A stretch of 64,000 nt of DNA from Ceratotherium simum simum (taxonomy: Eukaryota; Chordata; Mammalia; Perissodactyla; Rhinocerotidae). The position numbers and the translations under genes were made by a program. Every line of letters begins with the position of its first letter. Position 1 is the first letter of the stretch. Positions 9,990-21,490 of this stretch are shown here, one piece after another. The stretch lies in assembly GCF_000283155.1 (NCBI RefSeq), contig NW_004454163.1, positions 25,303,918 through 25,367,917 of the forward strand, given 5' to 3'. Below the pieces are notes generated by a model. It was not told the origin of the DNA and did no database searches. It saw nothing but the letters and a program-made list of their open reading frames with translations.

Positions 9990-11270
9990 TCACTAAATCT
10001 CTTCTAACAGAAGGATAGACCTTGATGATGAGTTAGATGTAGAGATGAAGGGAAAGATCAACTACAAGAAATACTTCTAAGCTCTGGACCTGAGAAACTG
10101 GGTTAATGATGGTTCCATTTCATGAAATGCTAAATCTAAGAGAAATCAAGTGTGGGTAGGGTGCAAAGCAAGAGTTCTGCTTCAAATATGTTAAATTTGA
10201 GATGTCCAAGCGAAGATTTCTGATAGTCAGTTGGCTATTCAACTCTGGAGATCAGAAAACAGGTCAGAAATGGATGTGTGTGCAGGTGATTGATACAAAG
10301 GTGGTGTTTAAAGCTTTGGGGACCAGATGAGAATAATTACAAGGAGATTGTGTTGAGAAGAGAGGGGAACCCAAGACTGAACCCTGGGATACTCCAACAT
10401 TGATTGTCCTGCAGAGGAGAAGCAGCCAGAGATGTAGGAAAATCAGCATGCATGGTGTCGCCAAGAGAAAAATAAAATGTTTCAAGAAGGAAGACGTGGT
10501 CACTGTGTCAAATGTCGCTGAGACATCAAGTAAGATGAAGACAAAGCAATGGCAGCTGGATTGCACAATATTAAGATTGTTGGGGATATTGACAACAGCA
10601 GTTTGTGGAGAGCGGTGAGGAAGGGAGCTAACGAGAGAGAAAGAGAGGAGTGTTCGCTGAGATAATGACCGTAGAGAAGATTCGTTGGGAAGGAGAGCAG
10701 AGACGTGCAGTAGCAGCGTTGGAGCAGAAACTCACTTCATCTATCTACTCAAGCAGGAAAGAAGGCCAAGGGAGTAAGCATAGATACGGATGCCAGTAGA
10801 TAAGTTACCTGCTGCTTGATTCAATTTCCTGAGTAAAGTAAGCGGTAAAGTCACAAGTTGATGGAGAGGCAGAGTCAGGGGTAAGGTAGTCTATGGAGAG
10901 AGGAGAAAGTAAGAAATAGTTGTTTTGGAGAACAGTACAGCAAATGCACCAGGAAAGTGTCATAGGAATGCTGATTGAGTGCCCACTGGAGGTCTGTGGT
11001 ATGGAATTTTAAATAAGAACTCTCAACACAAATGTGTTTTCTTTTTCTCTGACAATGTTCAGTTGTTTAAGTTGAGAGGTAGGTATGTTGGTAATTGAAT
11101 TGAATGAGGGCTTGAGTTTGCCAACTAAATACAACAGTGAAAAATGGAGCAAGTAAAAGTGTTTGCAAGGGATCAAAATGGGCTAAGGTAGGTAAGGAGG
11201 AAAGTGAGAACACCGTTGGGGTGTGGAGGGATGATGGACAATGACGAAGTAACAGCATCAAGGATTGAAG
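9990..11270 (-). mobile_element. Long L2 LINE fragment with reverse transcriptase remnant
   Basis: Antisense L2 carrying part of the ORF2 reverse transcriptase domain. Translating the minus strand over 10264-10566 gives LLDVSATFDTV (residues 12-22) and VGVSQGSVLGSPLF (residues 57-70). These are decayed forms of the L2 landmarks LLDLSAAFDTVDH and GVPQGSVLGPLLF. The distance between them is shorter than usual and the YADD box is destroyed, so there are deletions and frameshifts. Minus-strand ORF 11067-11396 continues the upstream part of the element. It is a dead fossil; edges are approximate. Confidence 0.8.
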
Positions 11271-11289
11271 TCTTGATTGGTAACATGGA

Positions 11290-12390
11290 AGGCAGAGCCA
11301 AGGATTTTTCAAAAATATATCATAAAGCTTTATTGCCTTATGAAAAAAAAGTTGTAAACTGAAAGGGCCCACTGAGCGCTGGTCAGAATAAAACATTATT
11401 AACCGCGTCTAGACAAATGGAGGACACATTTCAGCATACCAAGGATAAAGAGACATCCTAAAATGATGCAGAAAGAAAAAAAATAGCTTCCTTGCATAAG
11501 AAAAAGAATAAGAATTTTAAAAAAGGAATCAACATTTGATTTCTCATTGCTGTCCCTGGATTTAAGAGGACAATGGCATGAGATTTTCAAAATGACTTTC
11601 ATCAGTGTATTAAAAAAATGCAAACTGACTCACGCAATCCTAACGCAACAGCAAAAGCCTATCGAGGGTTCCACTCAACATGGTGCTGCAAGTTCATGCA
11701 GAATTCCCTACTCAACCCTAAACATAGAGAAATAAAGTAGGAAAATATTTATTCAAAAACCATAACAACAAACTGACATCTTGTGCCCCCTGATGTCATG
11801 CAATAAGAAGTAGCCAACATCACCTATGTGGTATTCTGACAAACAATGCTTTACCTGAACCAAATAATAGTAAAACAATCAAAGAAATCCAAATGGAGGG
11901 CATTCTGCAAATGAACCTGCCCTGGACTCTTCAAAAAAAATGTCAGTGGCATGAAGGTCCCTGGGTGACCCTCTCCACCCCACAAAAAAAGTCCGGGGAA
12001 AAGAGACTAAAGAGATATGAAAAGAAAAGCAATACATAACCCATGATAGGATCCTGGATCAAAAACATATTTAATGGACACTATTGGGAAATCTGTATTT
12101 GGTATGTATGCTAGATAATAAATTTTCTAAGGGTGATCATTGTATTGAAGTTGTGTAGGAGAATGTTCTTCAGCTTACAAGATACATGACTGAAGTATTT
12201 ATGGGTAAATTTCCAGATAATGATGTCTACAATTAACCCTCAAATGGTTCAGGAAAAAAAAAAAGACGGAGAAAGCAAATCTGGCAACGTGTTCAAAACT
12301 GATGAATCTAAGATATTAATTTCACCAATCTTATCTATTTTCAGTAGATTTAAAATTTGCCTCTCGCCCCCAAAATTGGGGAAAATAATA
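11290..12390 (+). mobile_element. L1M-type LINE 3' region, plus strand
   Basis: From about 11740 the sequence follows a familiar old L1 3' untranslated region. It has a TGATGTCATGCAATAAGAAG segment, AATCAAAGAAATCCAAATGG, AGACTAAAGAGATATGA, GGATCCTGGATCAAAAAC, AATGGACACTATTGGGAA, TTGTGTAGGAGAATGTTCTT, TGAAGTATTTATGGGTAAAT and CTCAAATGGTTCAGGAAAAA, in that order. The part before 11740 is less certain. Truncated and non-coding. Confidence 0.6.
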
Positions 12391-12882
12391 AAAGGTATAG
12401 CCATCCTCAAAAACATGGTGAATATGCCCTATATCAAAAATGGAGCCACAAAAACAAAACACAGTGATAAGCAGGGAGGAAGCAGAAAACCTACCAGACT
12501 CTGGGCCCAGAAAGAGGTAAGGTAGTCCAGGAGATTAACTCCTATGGGACTAAGGGGAAAGAATCGGCTTACCAAAAAGACGGGAGAATAGAGCCAGGGG
12601 AATGGTGTGAAGCCTCAGGCGATGGGAGAGCTCCCCCTTCAACGAACACATTTTTCAAAGTAGAAACACTGCCCGGAACTGGGGACATCTGTTGCACTGC
12701 TTTCAGAGCTGGCGGGGGGAGCAGGTAGGACCTGGCCACACTTCCCACTGGCTTGGAAATTAGATCTGGGATATCTAGGCAGGGTGAGAGTCTCAGAATA
12801 AGACATGCTTCTGGACTGGAATAATGGTGGTTTGGGGGATGTGGCTATAAAATGGCTAGACATGGTAGGGAAAGAACAGTGA
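12391..12882. other. Unassigned stretch
   Basis: Nothing recognised. The minus-strand 84-codon ORF at 12639-12893 has no family resemblance. Confidence 0.4.
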
Positions 12883-12962
12883 ACAGTGAACAAAGAAGAA
12901 AGAAGGAGGAGAAAGGGGAGGAGGAAGAAAAGAAGGAAGAGGAGGAGGAGGAGGAGGAGGGC
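12883..12962 (+). repeat. Purine-rich tract ending in (GAG)n
   Basis: AAGAAGAAAGAAGG-type purines that resolve into a GGAGGAGGAGGAGGAGG run at about 12943-12961. A lysine/arginine-rich plus-strand frame (12886 onward) is a repeat artefact. Confidence 0.9.
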
Positions 12963-13059
12963 TGGAGTGACCCACTCCTATAAAGGCATATCTACAGAAT
13001 GCTACATGTCAGGCTCTAGTTTAGTGTCTGGACCATTCGGAGGACAGGAGTTTCAGATT

Positions 13060-13240
13060 CACCCATCTTTACTGAGCAATTACGTTGTGCAAAGTGACCT
13101 GAGAGAAGCTTTCACAGGTTGTCCCCTCCAATCCTCACGAAACTCCAAGTTAGATGGAATCCCCATTTTATAGTTAGGGAACCAGAGGCTCAGAGAGGTC
13201 AAGTGACTTGCTCTAGGTTATACACCTAGTAAATGGGAAA
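13060..13240 (-). repeat. MIR SINE, minus strand
   Basis: Antisense MIR: TACTGAGCAATTACGTTGTG, TCCCCTCCAATCCTCACGAA, CCCCATTTTATAGTTAGGGA, CCAGAGGCTCAGAGAGGTCA and AGTGACTTGCTCTAGGTTAT, in the correct order. Confidence 0.85.
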
Positions 13241-14369
13241 GTGGGGAATTTTTTAAACCAGGTTTTTATTATTATCATTATAAATGTAATACATGATCAT
13301 TCAATTCCCAAAATGGGATAAAGAGGGGGGAATGCTGATAGAAGTGGCCAGGGAGGAAGTGGAACTTGGTGGGACCCTGGAGGATGAGGAGAATTTACAT
13401 GAGAAGAGAAGAGAGGGGGTGTGCATTCAAAATTGGGCACAGTAAGAGGCAAAAACAGAGACGGAAGGCACAAAATGTTTCAGAGGACTTAGCTTAGGCT
13501 GGTCTTGCTGCAGTGGAGGGCTTGCCTACAATATGCGGGAGCAAACAAACGACTCCCGGTGCCAAGCAGCGAATGAATTCTTATTCGTAGAAACACTGCA
13601 TTTAGTGGCTGCAGCACAATCCTGAGGAAATGAATGAGAGTTTTCTGCCCGCTGTCAGGGGCATTCTCCTGGATGATTAATTGACAGTTCTCCAGCCAAG
13701 CTCCAGTTCCTCCTGGAGGCCATGACCCTTGCTGTGCACCTGCCACCGCAGACCAAGCAAGAGGATGTATTGTCTTCCTCTTTTTCCTCTGAGCTCTACA
13801 GCTGCTGGACAGCTTTAAGGAAATCTTTACCTAGAATGTAAACCTGAACTTCTCTGGTTTACAGGGTCAAAGCTTCACATTTCTGGCAGATTCAGGGAAG
13901 TGGTACTTCAGAGGCTGATTTGAAAAAGCCGGTTACTCACATGGCGCTGAGGGCTGTTCCCTCCTTCTTGCCTTTTTTCACTTAGCGGCCTTCTGACCAC
14001 ATTCCTCAATGCTGCACTGTGCTTTGTAACGGCTGGAAGAGTTGCCTGGAATCTTGAGGAGGCAGACAAGGCCTCCCACATTTAGGAGCAGAGAGCTGTT
14101 ACCCTAAAGGGAAAGCAAACTGAGCTGTTGGTGCATAAATTCATGATTTGTCCCTCCATCCCAATACTTCCAGAAATACAAGGCCAGTATGGTAACTCTG
14201 CTTTGTTTAAAAGATTTTTGTGGCTTTCAGAGAATTAAAGTTTTATTTTCCAGTCAAAGAAACACTAAAAGTTAAGTTTCTTGGGGCTTGTTAGCAACAT
14301 TTGTGGTGGCCTCAAATTGGGGCTGAAGAACTTTCCACGAAGAATTCCAGAAGCCAGAGACCTTCGGGA
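13241..14369. other. Unassigned 1.1-kb stretch
   Basis: No recognised repeat beyond a short TTATTATTATCATTATAAA run near 13266. A mixed-composition part (13480-13770) contains a minus-strand 85-codon ORF without recognisable domains. Confidence 0.4.
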
Positions 14370-14374
14370 ATTAA

Positions 14375-14477
14375 CAATAAGAGCAACCCTCCATGAGTTC
14401 TTACCATGTGCCAGGAAGTGTCCTAAGTGTTGCACACAAATCTTCTCAGTTAATTTTATTTAATCCTAACAACAACT
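14375..14477 (-). repeat. MIR SINE fragment, minus strand
   Basis: GAGTTCTTACCATGTGCCAG, TCCTAAGTGTTGCACACA and TTTTATTTAATCCTAACAAC form the 3' part of an antisense MIR. The rest is absent, and an L2 begins directly after it. Confidence 0.7.
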
Positions 14478-14800
14478 CTTTTCATTCATTCGTCAAGTAT
14501 TTATTTGTTATTTGTTGAGTGCCTGTGATGTCCCGGACACACTGTTCTAGGGATGGAGACACAAAATACATATAATCAATAAGCAAATCATGGAATGAGT
14601 TAGGAGGTGATAAAAGCTATTGAAATAATTGATTAGGAGAAAAGGGTTCCAGAATCCTGGTGTGTGACAAGGATGGGGTATCAAGATCTCATTGAGAAGC
14701 TACACTTTAACAAACACAAGAGCAAGAGGGTAAGCCATGCCATGTCTTGGGGGAAGAATGATCTAGGCAGAGGCAACCAATGCTGACTTGGGTTAGCATA
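14478..14800 (-). repeat. L2 LINE 3' region, minus strand
   Basis: Starts with the antisense L2 terminus TTCATTCATTCGTCAAGTAT, then TTGAGTGCCTGTGATG, CTGTTCTAGGGATGGAGACA, GAGGTGATAAAAGCTATTGA and CAAGAGGGTAAGCCATGCC. This is the usual order through the 'gtgataagtgctatgaag' landmark. Confidence 0.75.
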
Positions 14801-14878
14801 AGCAGGGAAACTAAAAATAATTTATTGGAAGAATATTAGAGAGTTTACCAGGAAAAAGTGGAAACTGGGTACTATTTT

Positions 14879-15361
14879 TCTGGTAGGCAGAATAATGGTA
14901 CCCAGGGTTGTCCATGTCCTTATCCCAGGAAGCTGTGAATATGTTAGGTTACTTAGTGAGGGGGAATTAAAATTGCAGATGGGATTAAGGTTGCTAGTCA
15001 GCTGACCTTAAAATGGGGAGAGTACCCTGGATTATCCTGATGGGCCCAAAATAATCGTTAAGGGTCCTTAAAATTACAAGAGGGAGGCAGAAGAGAGAGA
15101 ACTAGAGAGATGGCGGTGTGAGAAGAACTTGCCCCAACATTGTTGACGATGGAGGAAGGGGCCATCAGTCAATGAGTGCGGTGCCCTCTAGAAATGGAAA
15201 AAGGCCAGGAAATTCTCCCCTAGAACCTCTAGAAAGGAATGCAGCCTTGATTTTAGCCCCAGGAGACTTCTAACCTACAGAACTGTGAGGTAATAAATTT
15301 GTACTGTTTTATGCCACTAAATTTGTGGCAATTTGTACAACAGCTATAGGAAACTAACACA
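14879..15361 (+). mobile_element. MLT1-type solo LTR (MaLR), plus strand
   Basis: A MaLR (ERVL-related) long terminal repeat. It begins near TCTGGTAGGCAGAATAATGG, contains CTGTGAATATGTTAGG, GGATTATCCTGATGGGCCCA, GGGTCCTTAAAATTACAAGA and GATGGAGGAAGGGGCC, and ends with AGAACTGTGAGGTAATAAAT, a GCCACTAAATTTGTGG stretch and TATAGGAAACTAACACA. AATAAA within the 3' part is the expected LTR polyadenylation signal. No internal retroviral sequence adjoins it. Confidence 0.85.
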
Positions 15362-15665
15362 AGCAGATCTACAGAAAACTTCCCAAAGATTCATCAACCT
15401 CGGGCTTCAGGAAAGACAGGCACCAGTGAGTAAGTTGATCTCTTTGGATCACCAAGGATGAACCAGCTTTGGCCATTTCCCTTCCTTGGGTCACTGCTCT
15501 CCGCAGTCAGATTGTACCTGGTCTCTTTGAAGAACATCGTGATCACTGTGGCTGAGGCTGAATGAGAAGGAGTAAAGTGGAAGAAGATGGGGTTAGAGTG
15601 GTTGGGGACCAGAGCTCGCCAGGTCTCCTAGGTAATTGAAACACATGCATACTCTATTGGGGAAA
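15362..15665. other. Unassigned stretch
   Basis: Nothing recognised. Confidence 0.4.
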
Positions 15666-15667
15666 TA

Positions 15668-15790
15668 TGAAAACCTCCAAATTAACAGAGGAGGAAACTG
15701 AGAGATTAAATAACTTTCCCAAGTGTAAACAAGTGAGATTGGACTCCAAGCCCCTTTGCCTTTAAAGCCCTTGTTGTTATCAGCTCAGCC
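15668..15790 (-). repeat. MIR SINE fragment, minus strand
   Basis: AACAGAGGAGGAAACTGAGA, TAAATAACTTTCCCAAGTGT and GGACTCCAAGCCCCTTTGCC give the central antisense MIR order. Confidence 0.7.
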
Positions 15791-16214
15791 AAACTGCTCA
15801 GAATAACAGGAAGATGAAAACCGGCTCCTAACGATGCCATTGCAACATCCCTGTGTCATCAAATCCCCATGATGGTCTGTTAAGGCGGCCTCACTTGTTG
15901 ATGCCGTGGTGTTAGTCAAGAGCGTCGCACCTACAGAGGTGAAAACAATGAAAGCACTGCTCCTTATTTCAGGATGTTAGGTAGAGCCTGGCCGCACTAT
16001 GGCATAAGATCTTCACTCTCATTCTCTTCTTCACTCTTTTTCTTTTTTCCCTCACCCCATGTCTTTCTTCCATTAACCAGAGATCCTTCCTTCTGACTTT
16101 CCAGCTGTAGGTTTTGTTAAATTAGACAAGGAACTTCTACATAACTAGTTGGACTTGCTCATGATCCTATTGCCTTTTAACCACACTGAACCCGAGTCTC
16201 TATGCTTTTTCTCA
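15791..16214. other. Unassigned stretch
   Basis: No recognised feature. There is a short pyrimidine-rich patch near 16018-16060. Confidence 0.4.
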
Positions 16215-16219
16215 TCCTC

Positions 16220-16570
16220 TGAGATTCTCTGTGTGTATGTAGGTAGCAGGCCATCTGTTATTTCTGCCTGGCAGCATTCCTTCCCTCTTCTCCTGCTAAG
16301 AGTGCCCTAATTTTTCTGTGGGGAATCACCCCACCCCCAGTGCATCCGGTCTTGGTAGCTCTGTCAATCAAGGTGTCACATCCTCTGCTGGCACTAGACT
16401 CAAGCTTAATGAATCAGATTTCCTGGGAATTGGAATCTACAGAGCAATGAACCAAGTATGGGAAATGGTTGAAGCTAGTTCACCCTGCAGGATCTAAAGA
16501 GACCAACATGTTTCACGGGGAATGTCTTTTCTGAGGCCATGAATTGTTGGGGAGTTTTCTGTAGACATGA
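16220..16570 (+). repeat. Old interspersed repeat, family unresolved
   Basis: Resembles a high-copy old mammalian repeat. The landmarks are a TCACATCCTCTGCTGG region, GGGAATTGGAATCTACAGAG, GGTTGAAGCTAGTTCACCCT and a TGAGGCCATGAATTGTTG segment. I cannot tell whether it is an L1M 3' untranslated region or an LTR. It may belong with the patch at 17320-17610. Confidence 0.35.
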
Positions 16571-17319
16571 TAATCCCCAGTTTTCACTTTTTCTTAGATT
16601 TAGTAAGCTCTCCATAATCTTTCAAGAAATTATTTTTAATTTTTCCTGCTTTTTTAACACAAGTCACTGCTGGCTATTTGGAATTCAAACAAACAAACAG
16701 TTAAGTTAAAATCAGTTAAGATAAAAAAGATCTTGCCTCTTGACTAACTAGCTTAATTTATGTAGGCTTTAATATTTTGTACTGCAAAGGCTCTTAGCCC
16801 TCTGTATTACTAAATATGACTCTACCCTCCATTAAGATGTAGATTTTGCTACTTTACATAGAGTATATTTTTCCCTACATGTGTGTTTTTTTCTAATCAT
16901 AAACCCTCAGATTGGAATAAAGCAATTCATCTTGCAATTTATTCAATAACCAGCATCTTTCCTTTATTTAGCGTTTTTTTTTTTTTTAGGAGTAAGTGAA
17001 TAAAGATTTGCTCCAAAATTTCAAGCCCAGATCCCTTCCTTATTTGCTTTAAACTTGGCAGAAAACTCTCCAAAAATTCATCTACCTATTTGTATGGTAT
17101 CTACATAAAAGTAAAATTCTGGAGTGAAGGTGCTATGTACCCAGAAGTTCCCTTGAAAATGCAAAAATGGTACTTGGAGAGAGTAATTTGTTATATGTTA
17201 ATATCCTTTAGTATTAATACTTCCGTTTGGATTTCTTTATCATAATAGTGACGTAACATAGTCAAAAATCTTAAGTTCCGGCCAATGGCATGTAAGCACA
17301 TGTACTATATATGAGTCCT
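16571..17319. other. Unassigned AT-rich stretch with T run
   Basis: AT-rich DNA including a 13-base or longer T run near 16975-16988. I recognise no family. Confidence 0.4.
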
Positions 17320-17612
17320 ATTTTCTCCTCCTTCCTGTAGAATGGATTGTAGATATGATGGCTGGAGTCCAAGCAGCCATCTTATGGCATAAGATGGAAA
17401 CCACAAGCTGAGGATGGTGGAGCATCAAGAGCGAAGGAGCCTGAGTCTGTGGTGACTTCATAAAGCTGCTCTGCCAGCCCTGGGCATCCAAATTTTTTGT
17501 ATATGTAAAAGAAAAATAAATTCCTATCTTGGTTAAACCCATGTTACTTGGATTTTCTGTCAGTTGCAAATACCATATTCTTAAACCCTAGCTGATATAG
17601 TTGTAGGTTTGC
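17320..17612 (+). repeat. Old LTR or L1M 3' end, family unresolved
   Basis: Carries a terminal pattern known from old mammalian repeats: GGAGCCTGAGTCTGTGGTGA, CATAAAGCTGCTCTGCCAGC, CCTGGGCATCC, AAAAATAAATTCCTATCTTG, a GTTACTTGGATTTTCTGTCA segment and a final CCTAGCTGATATAG. The AATAAA followed by about 80 bases is consistent with an LTR or a LINE 3' end. The minus-strand 83-codon ORF here is an artefact. Confidence 0.5.
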
Positions 17613-17969
17613 CAAATGGAGTACTTACTTCCCACCCTCACTCCTTACCATGCAGTATGCACAGTTCCCATTGCCTCCTCCAGTGATCTTAAATATGGTA
17701 CAGGATGAATTACATTTAACTTACAACAACAACAAAGAATACTATGAAACACACATGTTAAATATTCAACATGCCCATTATATCCAGTCACTGAATATTC
17801 CTAGACAGGCTCAGATTTGCTCTTTTCCTCACCCATACCCACTGAAGCTGTATTTCTTCCCTGACCTACAGGGCAAGGTCTCAGGCTAAATTGGCCTCTC
17901 TATTCCTGCCACGCAACTTTACTGGTTTCCTGGAACTCTCTGGAAGTTTCCACCTGTGGTCTTTTTCAT
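17613..17969. other. Unassigned stretch with 79-codon ORF
   Basis: A plus-strand ORF (17650-17889) has no recognisable domain. No other feature seen. Confidence 0.4.
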
Positions 17970-18170
17970 GGCCATGTAGTTTGAGTCCTGACTCTACCAT
18001 TTATCTGCTCTTTGGCCTTGGGCAATTTATCGAACCCCTTAGTTTCTCAATTTCCTTACCTATAAAATGAGAATAATCTCATAGAGTTGTTGTAAGGATT
18101 GAATAAAGTAGTACATGTAAAGCTCTTGGTGCCTGATGCATAATAACTCCTCAAACAGTATTAATTCAAA
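17970..18170 (+). repeat. MIR SINE, plus strand
   Basis: Sense MIR: GAGTCCTGACTCTACCATTT, GGCCTTGGGCAATTTATCGA, CTCAATTTCCTTACCTATAA, AATGAGAATAATCTCATAGA, GTTGTTGTAAGGATTGAAT and CATGTAAAGCTCTTGGTGCC, in the expected order. Nearly complete 3' half. Confidence 0.88.
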
Positions 18171-19987
18171 TTATGACTAAAATTTCACCCCAGAAGAGAA
18201 AGTATGAAAGTCACAAAGACCTTGACAAGGGAAAACTCCGCCCTTTGAGATGAGTAGACAGGAACCTTGATGGAGCACTGTCTTGCTAACCATCACCACA
18301 AAGCCAAGCTCCTATTTGACAATAGGAAGAAAAGCAATTAGGTGCAAAGATATACATCATCCCCGTTTCTCATCCATTTAACTGAAAATAGCTTTGCATC
18401 TACTGGGTCCAGTTCTCTCTTCAGAGTCTAGAAGGACAGCAGCAATATCTCTCTGAAAGGAGAGTTACTGGAGTGGAAGATGGTTTATTCATTTCCTTTG
18501 CCTCTACTCAATCTGGGCTTCTTCTGTCCCCATGCTCACCAGCCTCTATCAGGTCCTCATGCCTAGCCAAATGTACTGAGAAGAGACCAAAAAGCCCTCA
18601 CCCAACTGGCCAGGAGAAATGTCCTCTCCTCAGCCTTCTAGGACGCCTAGGTTTCCTGAAATGAGGCATTTGCCTGCCGTGTTTTGCAAAGGGTTAACAA
18701 TTTTTTAAAAAATATATTCTTAAATTCCTTTCACCACTTTATAGAGAAATCTGCAGGGATTTATCTTATTACAAATTTTTTAAAAGTGTCCTTTTTAACA
18801 AATAATCATCCTTCAAACTAGATAAGCCATGGCAAACAACTCTCAGTGGAACTATTTTGTTTCTGATTAATACAAAATTATGATGCCAGAGAATTGAGAA
18901 TTTGAGCTCCATGACGTTTTTTTTCTTAAGGAAAAAACAAATCAGCCCTCATTTAACGATGTCTTTTTGGTGGCTCTGAGCTAGTTCCTTCTCGGTGTTA
19001 TCTGATTTGGCAGATTTACCAGGAAGACAAGATTACAGTGCCCACACTCTTCTTTTCAATCTTTCTGGAACCTTATTTGTATCTCTATGTCAACAGAGTG
19101 AAGAAAAGATAGTGTTTCATTTGGAGCAGCCCACAGCTACTGGCATGCTCCTTAATTAGTGTCTGTGACCAGTTAGCATTGTTTAGATTTCATTCAACAC
19201 ACTTACCCAGAAACGCACTCCGTCTCAGCTGCTGTGGTGTGCACCAGCTGTCTTCAATCTCTCAGGACCCAATTCACAGACCAAAAATTCTGTTGTGAAC
19301 ACAAATGTTTGAGAGTGGACATTTCTACTAAGGAGAGAATTTTCAGATATCTTTCCCATTAAAAATAAATAACTAAATAAATACCCAAAGAAACACAACA
19401 GACCAAAAGAGGAGTATTTCACTTCTACCTAAACTAAACTAAAGATTTGGCTCATGTGGAAGTTACATCTCTTTTTGGTCAAGAAAATACTGCTCTTCTC
19501 TTAGAAATAATAAACTCATCCCTAAACGCCATTTTGAAGACTGAACATATCCGTGACAGAGAAAAAGGACAAAGAAGCTTATGGTTTCGGGCAAAGAGGT
19601 CATTATTTCCATTGGCCAAGCCACGCACACATCATTTCTTGTAAAAGTATGCTATTGAATGGCACTTTGGTCCATCTCCTCTTTTCCAACAGGAACAGGA
19701 ATGTCTACAGACAGTGCTTACCCACACACCTGGATGCATTCATCTCATTCCAATACTTGGGGCAATGGGGCACAGGGCTACCCTTGTCAAAGTTATGTGG
19801 AATTGGATGCTGGTAGTAAGGTGATCTCAGCCCCTGTTGGGTGCCTTGACTTTGCATTCCTCCAGTACCTTATGCACATTGTATTATGACTTCTGTTTCT
19901 GTGACTTAATCAGTTTATAACCCCAGCATTCAGCACAGTTTTGGGTATACAGTGGGTAGTCAATTAACGTCTGTTTAACTAGTAATA
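18171..19987. other. Long repeat-poor stretch, 1.8 kb
   Basis: I recognise no interspersed repeat in this interval. ORFs are under 90 codons. It may be single-copy sequence, which is where conserved non-coding elements would be looked for, but nothing here shows function directly. Confidence 0.45.
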
Positions 19988-20230
19988 GAAAACAGCACTT
20001 TATACATGTCTATTATGTGCCAGCCACTGTTCCAAGGCCTTTGCAAATATTAACTCATTTAATCCTCACAACAGTCCTATCGGGTAGCTATTGTTATTGC
20101 TCCAGTTTATAGGTGAGGAAACTGGGTCATAGAGAGGCAAAGCAACTGGCTCTTAAGTGACAGAGTTGGGATTTAAACCCAGGAATTCATGTGCTAGAAG
20201 ATATGATCTTGACCACCACACTGCACTTCC
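19988..20230 (-). repeat. MIR SINE, minus strand, near full length
   Basis: Complete antisense MIR order: TCTATTATGTGCCAGCCACT, TATTAACTCATTTAATCCTC, ACAACAGTCCTATCGGGTAG, CAGTTTATAGGTGAGGAAAC, GCAAAGCAACTGGCTC and GTTGGGATTTAAACCCAGGA, then GATCTTGACCACCACACTGC, which is the tRNA-derived end. Confidence 0.92.
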
Positions 20231-20655
20231 TCTCTCTGGCCACATCCTAACTCCCAGGCCTATTTGCCTCACCTAGCCAGTGGTCCCTGAAGTTCCATCT
20301 CTTCTGTAGAGTCTGATTCTTTCTAGTCTATGATTCTTGGGTAACTAATGAGGCACAGAGAATCTTTCATTACCTACTCACCCATCTCCCTCAAACATTC
20401 CTAGGTCTTAAATTCCTGATAAGATTACATAAGCGAGCATGGAACCATGGTTTGCCCTTCTTCCAAAAATAGAAAGTTTCCATAAAAATATAACTATTAG
20501 AACAAACAAGAAAACCACACATGGTCCCCATTCTTGCAAATTCATTTCAACATAAAATTAGGTCATCAGTGTCATAAGGATTCCCAGAATTCCATTCAAC
20601 AGCAGCCTGTCACCACAGATGAACCAGCATAGATAGCTAGGGACCTATGACAGCA
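20231..20655. other. Unassigned stretch
   Basis: Nothing recognised. Confidence 0.4.
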
Positions 20656-20659
20656 CACA

Positions 20660-21060
20660 GGGCCCTTAGTGATACATGAGAGGTCAGAAGTGCAAGTTCA
20701 GTCCTGAGCAGCCATCCAGGAGGTGTCAGGGAGCCATGAGAAGGAAAAGAGGAAGCGGAGGCTGTAGACGTGTATGTGTTTTTCCAAAGAAGCTAGAGTA
20801 CAAAGGGAAGGAGAGAGCGTCAATGGTAACAACTGGAAGACAGAGAGGAGGAAAGATTTTTTTTAAAGATTGATAAATATGTTCATAGTTTGCAGAGAAG
20901 TAACCTGTTGATAGTGAGAGGTTGAAAACACCAGGAGGTGAGGGGATGATGTATAAAATGGGAGTCTGATCTTGGTTAGACAGGAGGATGTGGGACAGAG
21001 AAAAGTAACCTTGAAGAGAAGGAAGGGCATCTTTTCCTTTTACAAAGATGAAGTGAGAAT
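20660..21060 (-). repeat. Probable L2 LINE internal fragment, minus strand
   Basis: Resembles antisense L2 ORF2 sequence upstream of the reverse transcriptase domain. It has a GGAAAGATTTTTTTTAAAGA segment, TGTTGATAGTGAGAGGTTGA and a GTTAGACAGGAGGATGTGGG segment. The minus-strand 136-codon ORF at 20726-21136 covers this region and is probably residual LINE reading frame rather than a host gene. Confidence 0.5.
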
Positions 21061-21379
21061 GGTCCCACATGGCCTCAGCTGATTCATTCCTCAGATTGGA
21101 ATCTTGAGATAGTGGCCATAAAAAACTGAAAACCATCTTTGAGGTGCTTCATTGGCCCCACAAATAGCTCCTCCAAGAGAAGTAAAGGAAAAACTAGTTG
21201 TAAAGTGTTGGTGGCTATTAAAATGGGGTGCCCCATTTGATAGCAATATACGGATATTCACAGACAGAAAGGTGAAAGTCTGTGCAATGGGACCCCAAGC
21301 AGCCGCTCCTTCCCTCAATCAGCCATCTGGGTCCTTAAAGAAAACATGTAAGCAGAAAAGAAAGCAAAGCAAAGTGACA
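21061..21379. other. Unassigned stretch
   Basis: Nothing recognised. Confidence 0.4.
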
Positions 21380-21490
21380 CTTTTTTATTCCACCAATGTA
21401 AATACCCTTTATGTGTCAGGCACACAGATACAGCAATGAACCATATAAAGTCCTGCTCCCATAGGATTTACCTTCTATCTCCAAATTCAT
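21380..21490 (-). repeat. L2 LINE fragment, minus strand
   Basis: Short antisense terminus: CTTTATGTGTCAGGCACACA, GATACAGCAATGAACCATAT and CCTGCTCCCATAGGATTTAC. Confidence 0.65.

Noticed and set aside
12886..13173. 95-codon plus-strand ORF starting with lysine/arginine runs
   Set aside because: The basic run is the translated (GAG)n and AAG-rich tract, and the rest reads through a MIR.
20726..21136. 136-codon minus-strand ORF
   Set aside because: It coincides with a probable antisense L2 internal fragment and shows no independent domain, so it is treated as LINE remnant.
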